Origin: Kryptolebias marmoratus
Taxonomy: Eukaryota; Chordata; Actinopteri; Cyprinodontiformes; Rivulidae
Assembly: GCF_001649575.2 (NCBI RefSeq)
Contig: NC_051431.1
Coordinates: 22,112,038 to 22,176,037 of the forward strand
Direction of reading: 5' to 3'
Length of the DNA stretch: 64,000 nucleotides
Shown here: positions 11,140-21,360 of the stretch, in pieces
Position numbering within the stretch: the first letter of the stretch is position 1
Layout: every line of letters begins with the position of its first letter
Notes under the pieces: model-generated
The model's database searches: none
The model's input: only the letters and a program-made list of their open reading frames with translations
What the model was told of the DNA's origin: nothing
Position numbers and translations under genes: made by a program

Positions 11140-11385
11140 GCATCCATCATTCTTCTGCCTCCTTTTCTTTGGTCAAATAGTGGCAGTAACAAGTCCCAGA
11201 GGGAACCCCAGATATCCCTCTCCCCGACGGCACTGTCCAGTTCTTTAGTGGGATCCCAAAGCCATTCCCAGGCCAGAGAGGATACATAGTCCCCCCAGCA
11301 AGTTCTGGATCTGTTCAGGGGTCTCCTCTCAACCGGATGTGCCTGAAAAACCTTCAAAGTGAGTCACCCAGGAGGCATCCCAATC
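11140..11385 (-). mobile_element. LINE fragment, C-terminal tail of reverse transcriptase ORF
   Basis: On the minus strand the frame contains AHPVERRPLNRSRTCWGDYV followed by SSLAWEWLWDP and GERDIWGSL. This resembles the fish LINE tail 'GRPRTRWRDYVSxLAWERLGxP...GEREVW'. The end is followed by a 'ggatggatgga'-type tail on the minus strand. Related scraps lie at 30547-30656 and 32880-33125, both on the plus strand. Only the very C-terminus remains, so it is dead. Confidence 0.7.
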
Positions 11386-11567
11386 AGATGACTCCTTTAG
11401 ATACAAAGGAGCAGTGGCTCTACACTGAGCTCCCCTGAATGATGGAGCTCTTCACCTTATTTTTGTCATGCTGTATCCAGAATCTTGTCCTTTAGTCATG
11501 ATTCATAACTTACGATCATAGATGAAGGTTAGAACAAAGTTGGACTAGTAATTTAAGAGCTATCCCT
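11386..11567. other. Short intronic spacer
   Basis: No feature recognised between the LINE scrap and the foldback element. Confidence 0.4.
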
Positions 11568-11682
11568 TTCAGCTCAACTCTTTTTTTTTATTGCAATAGA
11601 GCCATTGTTACTGTATACAAGTACCCGGTCTGTTCTTGGGACCTACTTAGCCGAGGCTCAAAGTGGGCCGAGTTGAGCTGAA
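11568..11682. mobile_element. 115-bp foldback, 13-bp perfect inverted ends
   Basis: ttcagctcaactc (11568-11580) and gagttgagctgaa (11670-11682) are exact inverted complements around an 89-base core with 'gtacccggtctgttcttggg' and 'tagccgaggctcaaagtggg'. The wording and the following 11683-11880 stretch resemble an abundant fish nonautonomous transposon that contains 'actcggcccactttgagcc'. Whether the inverted arms are the real ends or internal is uncertain. Confidence 0.55.
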
Positions 11683-12984
11683 GATTTGATGTCAGCAGAC
11701 TGCAGCTCATTGATTGGCTAGAGAGCGATGACAACCATGAGAGAGTCTCCTTCACAAAAATCCAACCCACCATTTTGAAATCTCGTAAAACTGCAGCATT
11801 GTTTATGTTGTTTGCTTTTTCTACCCTAACCCACCTACATCGAGGGTCGTGTAGACTCACGTAGAGTCTACATGGGTGAAACAAGTTGTGGTGAGACTGA
11901 TCTATCTAATAAGTCTAAGTTTTTACAACTTCTTATTTTGTTTGTTTGTAGAGGTTTTTGAAACTCCACTTAAAAAATGTAACCAAAGACCAACAACATA
12001 GGTGGAATTACAGCATTCTCCCTTGTTGTTGGCAGTGAACGTCTTGTGCCTAAGTGAAGTGGCTGAGTGTTGCTCAATCACAACACCCCCCTGGTGGAAC
12101 AAAACATGTAGATTCTTGTGACAGTTCCATAGAGGAACAGTCTTTATAACCTTCAGAAAGTCTAATAAGAGGAGTAGTACAAGCTTATATTTGACATGAA
12201 TAAGCAAATTGTCAAAACCCCCAACCCTAATCCTGGTTGAAGGGTGTGGTACTTGTACTGCAGTTTGAGGACCATGACTGAAGCTGAAGAAAGTCATCTT
12301 GTTTTTACAACTCAGAAAAATTAGATTGTTTCTTAAAGCAAAATTAGATAAACCAGGGCTCTATATTTAGATTCCATTGAAAATTGGCTGGTTTTCTTTA
12401 CAAAAACTCAATTTATAGATCAGTTTACATGTTAAAGAGTTTCATTACATGATTGTATTTCTTTGAGGAGCTTGTGTCTGAGGTGGTTAAAAGTGCATTT
12501 GTATTTGTTGTGTTGAGATAAACAGGTTTTCAGGGATTTATGTGGAGCAGCAAGAATGTACACAAGTTTTCAGATGTGTTTTGAATGTAGAGTTTAAGCG
12601 CATTTTAGAGTTAGTGATCAGAATTTCAGAATTTCACAGTTTTGCTTCATGGCTGCTGGAACTTCTGCTGGTCAAAGTCAAACTGCTTAATAATTTAGGA
12701 CATGCTTGTGAGACACAGAATTTAAATGCTGCACAGAGGCTACAAAAGCCACAGAGACAATTAAGTCGGCTGCGTTTTAAAGCTTCAGAATTATAAAAAG
12801 GAAAGTGTGGTTATTGTATAACATGTAAAGTAAGACTCATCCATTATCTGTGGCGTTCTTGCACAGGTTAGCACACATAAACAAATGTTGGGTGTCTCCC
12901 TGAGCCCCTGCCTGGCCAGGTGTCTCCTTTGGACCGGTTCTGAATATGAATGAGTGAGTCGTGACTCTTACTCAAACTGCAGTG
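11683..12984. other. Repeat-like stretch then plain intron
   Basis: 11683-11880 probably continues the element at 11568 (sequence such as 'gattggctagagagcgatga' and a perfect 9-bp inverted repeat at 11850-11872). 11923-12297 is open on the minus strand but shows no domain. 12300-12984 shows nothing I recognise. Confidence 0.4.
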
Positions 12985-13008
12985 CTGTGTGTGTGTGTGT
13001 GTGTGTGT
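12985..13008. repeat. (GT)n microsatellite
   Basis: Clean GT dinucleotide run of 24 bases. A pure A run of 21 bases follows at 13061-13081. Confidence 0.95.
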
Positions 13009-13060
13009 GGTCCAGATGCTTGATCCATGTAATAAAACAGTGTAGAGACCAGCATTGTGG

Positions 13061-13081
13061 AAAAAAAAAAAAAAAAAAAAA
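13061..13081. repeat. Poly(A) run
   Basis: Twenty-one consecutive A bases. No retroposed body was recognised upstream, although 'aataaaacag' lies about 30 bases before it, so this may be the tail of an unrecognised retrocopy. Confidence 0.85.
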
Positions 13082-13237
13082 CTAGAACAGGAATGATTTT
13101 GTTCTTTAAATGACATTAAGCCATATAATGGGTCACAGTAAAATTTTGTTTATCAACAAAAAAAACCTTGAGAATTCCTATAATTTCATTTAATTTTATT
13201 GGTGGCAAAACAAAACAAGTGGCAACAATAAACATTA

Positions 13238-13600
13238 AAAGGTAACATTCCTCAAAGAAATGTACATCACCCATGCAGTTTTAAAGAAAAAAAATCATTC
13301 AATCTCTATAATGGAGATGACTCTCAGCTACTAACACTTGAAATTTCAGCTCAATATTTATAAAACTAACTAAGATGTAGCCATTATTGTGTTTCCTGAG
13401 GTTGATTAGCTGTGGTGGTCATCTTCAAATGGGTTGACTCCAAAACTTAATTAGTTGTAGATGTACATCCGATGATTACCTTCTGAGAGTTTTATTAAAA
13501 TCAGTCTGTGGTTCATGAGCTATTTTGCTAACAGACAGACAAAATAACACAGAGAGGCAAATACATGGTCACCTGATTTTCATAGCGGCAGGTGATAAAA
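13238..13600 (+). repeat. Family A repeat
   Basis: Shows both termini: 'cattcctcaaagaaatgtac' with 'atcaccc' on the left and 'ggtcacctgattttcatagc' with 'ggcaggtgataa' on the right. The middle blocks 'tgactctcagctac', 'ggttgattagctgtggtgg' and 'gggttgactccaaaac' are well kept. The internal palindrome segment is absent. Confidence 0.88.
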
Positions 13601-14122
13601 AGGACTAAGAGATTTTCCAATATCTGTTTCATTTCATTTCCTTCTCTTCACTGTTCGGTTTTTTACTTGCTCTAGGAGCATTTGGGCCTCTTGCTCACAG
13701 TAAATTCCAAGTTTCAGTCTGTTATTTTTTTGTTTTTGTCTCACTTCTAATGAAAAATGTATGAGGGGGGAATACACAGGAGGATAAAGCCATTTAGAAA
13801 GTGGAAAACAGAGAAAGCAGTAGGTGAAGAGGTGTCAGTGGAAGGCCAAATGAACAACATCAGATGGATTGCTCACTTTAAAGTTTTTGACCGTGGAGGT
13901 CACAAACAGGTCTCAGAGATCTAATAGTATTCTTCTCTGTCCTTCCTGTCCTCAGTGGACAGCATGCTTTTTATTCCTCTCCTGCTCCAACTATATCCTC
14001 CCTCTTCTCCAGCTGTCTCCTTTCTCCTCTGTCATTAATCCCTGCGTTCTCTCCGCCTCCACTGCACACACAACACCTCATTAATAACTGCATAATCAAA
14101 CCGGTGTACCCATGTACTCTGA

Positions 14123-14153
<31 letters not shown>

Positions 14154-14154
14154 T
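14123..14154. repeat. Compound (GT)n(GA)n microsatellite
   Basis: A GT run passes directly into a GA run. Confidence 0.93.
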
Positions 14155-14878
14155 GAGCAAACACATGCATCTGATTTGTCTTGAAGTGGCGGTGGGGATG
14201 AATATTACAAGTGGATGAACAATAGAGGAGAGAGGGGATGAAAGGGGGCAAGGTTGCACAGGGTTCTTAATATTTTGTGACGATGCCGCGCAAACTGTGG
14301 TGAGTAACTATCGTTTATTACTCTTTTTAAAAATAATTTTAGCCATCGTACTTCAAAATAAGGTTTTATTAGTGCTACTATTATGTAAATTAACTTAAAG
14401 GCCAGCTAAAGTCTGAAAAAGCAGTTTGTGATTCCAGCGCTGTATCTTGTCAAGAGTTTTGTATTATTTAATAAGCTTGTTGAATTTGAGGCATTAACAA
14501 AAATAATATTATAGAAATGGTATTATGTGTACAACATGTGGTATTACTTGCCATATTTTTTTTTTTACTGAAAATTCAAAATCCATCAGATGCCAAGTTG
14601 TCAAGTTATGGTACAATAATTCCATAAATACTGTCACCTCATCTATTTATCTCTTGTTACCATAAATTGAGTAAAAAATTAATGAAATTCAAAGTTAAAT
14701 AAAAGGAAAGCAGAAAAGCCAGACTGAGTTAAAGTGAGTCAAACGTAAAGGATAAAACAGTCCTGCTTCAGAAACTTTAATGCAGCTTTTTGTTGCAGTG
14801 TTTAACACAAATGACAAGACTGTTTTTGTCTGTGTGACACATGAAAAACTGTTAGATTTCTGTGTCACTGTCTAATTT

Positions 14879-14932
14879 CCATCCATCCATCCATCCATCC
14901 ATCCATCCATCCATCCATCCATCCATCCATCC
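14879..14932. repeat. (ATCC)n microsatellite, 13.5 units
   Basis: A perfect tetranucleotide tract of 54 bases. Such tracts often form the 3' tail of fish SINE and LINE copies, but no body was recognised beside this one. Confidence 0.97.
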
Positions 14933-15240
14933 TCTTTACCCACTTTTCCTTTCTGGTCAAATTGTATTTCCTCGCGCTCAGCTCCAGGTGGTTTTTACCA
15001 ACAGGATTGTTACTCTTTTTCTCTGTCCTGTTCTTGTTAACATGCGTGCAATTCACAGCGAGTCGGCAGCCACTTGCTGCTAATTGGACTCTGATACTCG
15101 CCATTTATTGTTTCCAACACTCCTCAGAACCCCCTCCTCTGTCTGCCACCTTTTTCTGCTCAGTTCAAACAGAGCAGCTGCTCCCATCTGAGAGCATCGC
15201 CCACTCAGACGCCCCACTCACAGGTCTGTGACGTGGATCT

Positions 15241-15258
15241 ACACACACACACACACAC
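15241..15258. repeat. (AC)n microsatellite
   Basis: Short clean AC run of 18 bases. Confidence 0.9.
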
Positions 15259-16478
15259 CTGGGCAACCAGTTCATTTACAAAAGCAGCACAGGATGAGGA
15301 TGTTTTCAAACTGTGTCAGACATGTGAGTTTAGTCATGCACGTGTGAAAGAAAGGTTAAATTGCTTCTGTCTGAGGTGTCGACTGATCCCTGGGATGATT
15401 GGCTGAAACAGAAAAATAGTACAGGAGAGTTTTTTAAAAAAATAAAAGGAACATTACCAAAAGAATGTTGTGTTCTTTCAAATTTCTCTCCCCTTTAATG
15501 TCGTCCTGGTAAGTTTTTGGGGTAGTCAGGTGTAAATGTTATCTGTCTGCTCCCATCATGGAAAAGAGCAAATGGCCCGCTGCTATTTCTGGAGCCTGGC
15601 ATTTACTCTATCTCCTTGTGCGCCGTCTATATTGCAGGCAACTATGGTGAGTTGTGACCGCCAAACAAACATGAGTCTGGATGTCTGCTGGTATCATATT
15701 TACTTTAGGTGATAGCTTATTAAAGCTCAAGGCTTTGCTCTGCAGCACAGGGGAGAGGAAGAAGCTGAGATTAGTCACATGGAAGCTGCATGCAGGCTTA
15801 ATGAGCTGTCAGCTTTATTGTGTTCTGCTTATTGGAAGTGATTGTTAATGTAGTGTACACAGTTACAGCCAGCTGCCTAACCTAATATAATCCCTGCAGT
15901 CGGTGGCAGAGATAAAGGAAAGGAGCGGTAATGAAGGACAGAAGTTCAGCCACTTTTTTTTTTTTTTATCTAATACGTAACTGCCCGGAGTGAGCATGAC
16001 TCTCAGCTCAAGTTAATTACAGAAACACAGGGTTTAACGTAACTACAATAAACACATATAATGCATCTGGTGGATCTGACTCCACTAGCTGGTGCAGTGC
16101 CTGTGAGTGTTTGCCTGTTTGTGCTTTCCAGAGCATGTTTGTGTGAGAAAAAAAAAAAAAAGGTAGAGAAACCATGACCGCAAGATTTCGGATGCATTTG
16201 TAGAAGTATGATGTGGGAAGTGGTTGGACTCCACCCATCCTCCAGAGCTCAGAGGAGAATGCTATGCTTCCTGTCCTCTTGCGCTTTTACTTCCAACAAG
16301 TTTACATCTCTGAAATAAGCATTCACAGCACCATAATCACATGTCAGTGTGAAATATTTCAAATCAACTTCTTGAGCATTTTTCTTCGAAAAATTCTGAT
16401 TTGGTTTCCTGACATAAATATTCTTCTGGGTTTCGTTAAATCTGCACGAGTGGCAATATGCCCGTTCCTCTTCTTCAA

Positions 16479-16593
16479 CCACAAGAGGGAGCTAACTGCA
16501 CACAGTATTCTGACAGTGACTACTAAAGAAATAAAAATCAGAGCAATGCAATGAAACTTGGTCAAGTGACACAAAAGCTTCACTAGAGGGAGG
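16479..16593 (+). promoter_or_regulatory. Pair of CTCF-like motifs, same orientation
   Basis: ccacaagagggagc (16479-16492) and tcactagagggagg (16580-16593) each fit 12 of 14 positions of the CTCF core, 101 bases apart and on the same strand. Each also resembles the 'ccctctag' motif seen in many vertebrate insulators. By-eye match only. Confidence 0.25.
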
Positions 16594-18734
16594 CATTTTT
16601 CTGCTGTTGAATCAGTGTCACACACAGTCCCACCTGTTAACATGTAACCTGTTGAGAGTGATAACTGGTATTCATTGATAAAACAGATTTCAACCAATTA
16701 TCATCATGATTTTTTTCCTCAAAATCTTAGAAAAGATGCAATCAGACCCTTTAGACACTTCTTTTTTTTAATTTGTGGAACTATTTCTTCCTCTGCGGTA
16801 ACCAGATTTATTTCATTTATTACACAACAGCCAAGTTAAAATCAACAACAACCAAAAGAAAAAAACTGTTCTGCGGCACATTATCCTCCTTTGTCTTCTA
16901 CACAGTACGTTTAACTCAGCAGGTTTGTATCTGTAGACTGCAACTGCAGAACAAGATCTGCATGTTTTCTCAGCCATACCTTGTACGGCAGACTACAGGG
17001 AGCCATGGCTGTTGCTATGGCAGCAAGAACTGATGATCACCTAAGGGATGGTCCAGTATGGTCCATTACCATGGCGACTACCCCGGTTGTCTCACCTTGT
17101 GGCCACATTACACCGCCAGTTGCCAGTGCATCAAAACATAACAAGTGAATAGAGAATAGGGGTTGCTGTGCTGCTGGCTGCGGTGTATTTCACCACGGGG
17201 GACACTGAGTGTGTTTGTCCAGAAAATGTCTGAGATGAACAGGGGACAGCGCAAACACTTCTGCAGAAACTATAAGGATGCACTTATAGAGATACAAATT
17301 AACAAGATGTTGGCACATATGGAGAGGAGAGACAGGTGCACTAATCAATGGTCATGTGACTGAAGGTGACCAGGCAGGGACAAGCGTATCTCAGCTCAGG
17401 CCGAGGTTAAATTTAATTTCATTGCTGAGGTGGATCAGAGCATAGAGGGGGCTGCACTGGGGTCATGCATTCAGGGAATAAACAGATCCTTTGGTTGAAA
17501 ATGGTGGAAATGAATATTAGTTTGAACTCTTTTAGTTTTGCAATAAAAGACAACTTAAATCACCAGTTTCTTCTGAAAAAAAAGCTAAAGTAGCAGTAAA
17601 TGTACAGTAGGTGAAATGTAGGATTCTTAATCTTGTTAAAAATGTTCCTTACATTATATTTTTTGATTTTCCACTGTATCATATTTAGAGTCTTACCTAA
17701 AGGAACACGAGGACTGTATCTATAAACCAGAAGATTTCCTATCATGGCAACAACTCAGGCAGCAGGGAGCGTATAGCAGACAAACAGTATACCTTATTAG
17801 CCCCATTAGCTGCTCGCCACTTTATTATCAAACCTAGCAACATGAGCAAGAGCTCTAATACCAGCTGCCTGCTACATGTTAAAATGAAATTATGAGAACA
17901 GCAAGAGTGAACCAAAGCAATATTGTTAGGATGGTCTTGGCTAGAGGGGCACAGCTACGATTGGTTATCATGTTGTTCATGGTAATCAGGTGAACAGTTG
18001 TGACAGAATCTATAATAAGAGGAAGCTAAAATTTATACTAAAAACATCATCTAGTCAATGATACTTCAAACTACTTCTTATTTATGTTCCAAATGATAAT
18101 GTAATAGCTTATGTATTATTATTTAGGTTGAATTTACATCCTACATAGAAATCAGACACCAAATATCATATTCATTTTGATGATTTAGTATTTATAATTA
18201 CTGATGAAAACTTTGAAAACTAACTGGTGCTGCTTTAGGCTGTAAGAGTTTTTTTTCATATCATATTTATGTCATAAGAGTGTCAAAGAAGTGATACTGA
18301 ATCCGAACTCTGTACAATAATTTCAATTATATTTTTAGTTGCTCTTTGGCAACAACAAACTGGTCAGACATAAAAAGCGAAGAGTTTACAAGTGGAAGGA
18401 GGTGTTTGCTTACAATAGAATTGCTCTATTAGCACAATCTAAGTTTATGGTCTCATGTAATAGCTGACAACATAAATGTGCAACAGAGACAAAAAACTCC
18501 TAGAAATATCCTACTGTTTAACACAGAGCCTATAATTGATCATATTCACTTTATTCATCACGTTTGGATCGTGGCAGCAAAACAGTTTAGTTTTGTTCAC
18601 ATCAATCACATGGTTTAGCCGGTTTAATCACTGGATTCAAGTGGAGCATTCGGCTAGTATGGCACTTGGAATGGCGTGCAAACCATGCCCATCCAGTTAG
18701 CTGCTTTTTCGCTGCAAATGATGTGCACCTGCTA

Positions 18735-18950
18735 ATGGAGGGACAGATAAATGGATAAATAGACCTATAAATGGATAGATACAAGGACCAATGGATGAAT
18801 GGATGGATGGCCCAATGGATGAATAGAAGAATGGGTTGATAAACCAATGGATGGATGGATGGATAGATAAATGGACCAATGGATTGATGCATGAATGGAT
18901 GGAAAGTCCAGTGGATGGATGCATAGATGGATAGAAGGACCAACAGATGG
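18735..18950 (-). repeat. Degenerate (GGAT/GGAC)n minisatellite
   Basis: About 215 bases built from 'ggatggat', 'gaccaatggatgg' and 'gatagata' variants. On the minus strand it creates a false IHPSIHP-type reading frame that is open in two frames, the sign of a tetranucleotide-derived tract rather than a gene. Confidence 0.9.
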
Positions 18951-20141
18951 ACAAATAAAACCGTGTTTTTAAGTCTAATTGATTTTTTTCCACATTTTTT
19001 AAGCATTTGCCATCAGAAGAAAACACTTTGTTTACATTATGCTTGTTAATCAATGATGCTTAAAAACTAAAACATTATCTTTGCTTTTGTTCTTTTCTTC
19101 TCACTGTCTTTAAAATTATTTTCTTCTTGTGTTACTGTGTTCTCTGCTTTTTAAAGCAACAGTCTTGTTACTCTAAAGCCCCCTAGACAAGCAGATGCCT
19201 CTTAGCTTTTGACAAATATTTACTTCTTGCCATTTCCCTGACTCTAACCCCCCCATACACACTCAGACACACAGAGTAGCTGATAAGCCTACCATCTGGC
19301 CTGAGTGCTAGCTGTTCAGGGCTCATAAAACAGATCCTCACCTTTTTAGAGGGAGAAGGCTCCATGAGCTGCAAGTGAAGCAAGACAAGTAAACAGCACA
19401 TACAGTAACACACACTTGCCTCTGCATACACAAGAACACCCAGTCACACGCACACTTTCCCACCCACATGCACATTCACATTTAAGGGGGACGTAGGAGG
19501 TGAGACAGACAGGAGGTGAGAGGATCAGAGGATGTACCTGTTCGCTCTCTCTGAATTTTATAACCGCTGCTTTTACTGACTCTCCTTCAGAAGAAAGACA
19601 TACAGAGATTGATTCTGTTGACTTACAAGCTGACCCAACAGTTAAATCTGCCTCAAAAAACTACTTTGTTCAACATGTCAGAACTAGATTTGTTATTTGA
19701 AAAAAGGTTATTGCTTCTCAAAATAAAGGGATTAAATTCGTTGTTGTTTCGACTACTCCTACACCACATTTTCTGACAATTCGTGAGGTAGTCATGTAAC
19801 ATATTCTATTGATACTGTAGGACTTTTGGTTTCTAGAGTGCAAAAAAAAATAGTGGGGAGAAGAGTTTCCTGGTTTAAAGAACAGCAAGGGGGGCGGCAG
19901 TGGACTAGGACTCACTATTTTCATCAAGGAAACGTGTTTTAACCTGTCCAGAACCACACTTTGCTAATGTCCACTGTTTAGTTAAATTTGGCATTTAAAA
20001 CAACCTTCATATATATCCACATTTGGGCAAGCTGGTTAAGATGAGGACATAAGGAAAAAAAATGTTTCAACTTCATAATGTATCATTGTTTCTTCCATTA
20101 ATATTTAGTTTACTTTGGTAATCTATTCCAGAAAACAATTT
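18951..20141. other. Intronic stretch, nothing recognised
   Basis: Plain AT-rich DNA with scattered short CA runs near 19255-19275 and 19410-19480. No exon, family A copy or transposon end seen. Confidence 0.45.
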
Positions 20142-20525
20142 AAAGGCCTTGCATTCCTTGAAGGAACACAAATATTATTGAGTTTTAAACTAAGATCAAA
20201 TTGTGCTAAGAAGGGACAAAGTTAAAGACATTTTGGTCAAACCTTGTAAATGATGTTATGTACATCTCATGAAATATTGTAAGATCTTGTGACAGGTGTT
20301 AGTGCTCAGAGAATGTGTTGAGGATAACTCTGAGTTATTGGTTTATAGTTTATGAGTTGTTTTGCTGAGACAGAGTTGACTCCAATAATTATTGCCAAAG
20401 TTTTAAACAATGGTCATATATCCACTGGTTACTTTCTGTAAGTTTCATTGAAATCTATCCAGTGGTTCATGATATTTTTTTATGATGCTACAGACACACA
20501 CAGAAGTCATCAAAAGTCAAACTCA
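20142..20525 (+). repeat. Family A repeat, full-length form with deletion
   Basis: Begins 'gcattccttgaaggaac', the best-kept terminal palindrome in the window, and passes through 'ttttggtcaaaccttg', 'tattgtaagatcttgtgac', 'tgttgaggataactctgag' and 'ctatccagtggttcatga'. A block around the 'tgtggtggccatc' region is missing. Confidence 0.85.
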
Positions 20526-20551
20526 CAGATTAGCCCTTGCTCTAACTCTGC

Positions 20552-20845
20552 AACTGTATAACGCAGAAATGTAAACTCCACAGCTGGATACCTCATGGGT
20601 CAAGGGTGATCACTGTTGATTTCAAGGTGACTGGGTCAAAGGTCAAGGTCACAGATGACCTACTTTAAATTTGCAATTGTAACCGAGAAAAATGAAACTG
20701 CACAGTTGGACACCTCCTAGGTCAAGGATGACCATGATTGATTTCAAGGTCATAGCGTCAAAGGGCAGCATCACAGTTGACCTGTTGTTCCTGTTGATTC
20801 CAGGTTCATTAGGTCAGTGGTGAAGGTCACATATAATCTCTCTGT
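20552..20845 (+). repeat. Tandem repeat rich in AGGTCA half-sites
   Basis: Two diverged units of about 118 bases (20552-20670 and 20671-20785) and a partial third (20788-20845). Each has the order 'gcaaytgta', 'aaactscacagytgga', 'cacctc', 'ggtcaagg', 'gatttcaaggt', 'gtcaaaggkcar'. In unit 1 the bases 20633-20651 form a DR1 (gggtca-a-aggtca) followed directly by a third aggtca, then an inverted tgacct at 20656-20661. These are the half-sites bound by RXR/PPAR/HNF4-type and NR5A/ERR-type receptors; function here is unproven. Confidence 0.75.
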
Positions 20846-20879
20846 CACAAAATGGTCTCATGCTCCTACATGTGACCTT

Positions 20880-21085
20880 TCTGTTACCTCCATCAAAGAA
20901 GTTGTGTCCATTGGTTTGTCTGTCTGTTAGCAAAGATCAGGTAAAAATTTAGATGAAATTCTCAGGAAATGTTGGGGTTGTCACAAAAAGCGATGGATTG
21001 AGTTTTGGTGGTGATCCAGAATATAAACTAGATTACACTATTTTTTTAAGCTATGCTGTGGCCTTGGAGAAGGTTTGCACTCTCT
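20880..21085 (+). repeat. Family B repeat
   Basis: Contains 'acctccatcaaagaagttgt', 'ttgtctgtctgttagcaaag', 'tcaggaaatgttggggttgt', 'ggtggtgatccag' and ends 'ccttggagaaggtttgcact' plus 'ctctgactgcttct'. It shares the last two blocks with the minus copy at 235-400. The 'gtctgtctgttagcaaa' phrase is also present in family A, so the two families may be distantly related or share a module. Confidence 0.7.
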
Positions 21086-21145
21086 GACTGCTTCTAATTG
21101 ACACATAGTTTATTTTAGTTTACCTTCTGGGATCCATAGTCTATA

Positions 21146-21146
21146 T

Positions 21147-21241
<95 letters not shown>

Positions 21242-21307
21242 NTATGTATATGTATATGTATATGTATATATATATATGTATATGTATATATATATATGTA
21301 TATGTAT

Positions 21308-21357
<50 letters not shown>
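21146..21357. repeat. Long (TA)n microsatellite with N
   Basis: About 95 bases of pure TA, an undetermined base at 21242, then a compound TA/TATG tract of about 115 bases. The length shown is probably not the true length, because assemblers collapse such tracts. Tyr-Ile frames on both strands here are artefacts. Confidence 0.97.
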
Positions 21358-21358
<1 letters not shown>

Positions 21359-21360
21359 TC

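Larger units (their letters stand above)
13601..18734. other. Large quiet intronic stretch with microsatellites
   Basis: Contains GT/GA (14123-14154), (ATCC)n (14879-14932) and (AC)n (15241-15258) tracts and two CTCF-like motifs (16479, 16580). Open frames such as 16213-16554 (plus) and 16359-16697 (minus) show no domain and overlap on opposite strands. No exon or transposon body could be supported. Confidence 0.5.

Noticed and set aside
13040..13081. Retroposed gene copy ending in the 21-base poly(A) run
   Set aside because: No coding or UTR-like body and no flanking duplication was recognised upstream of the A run.
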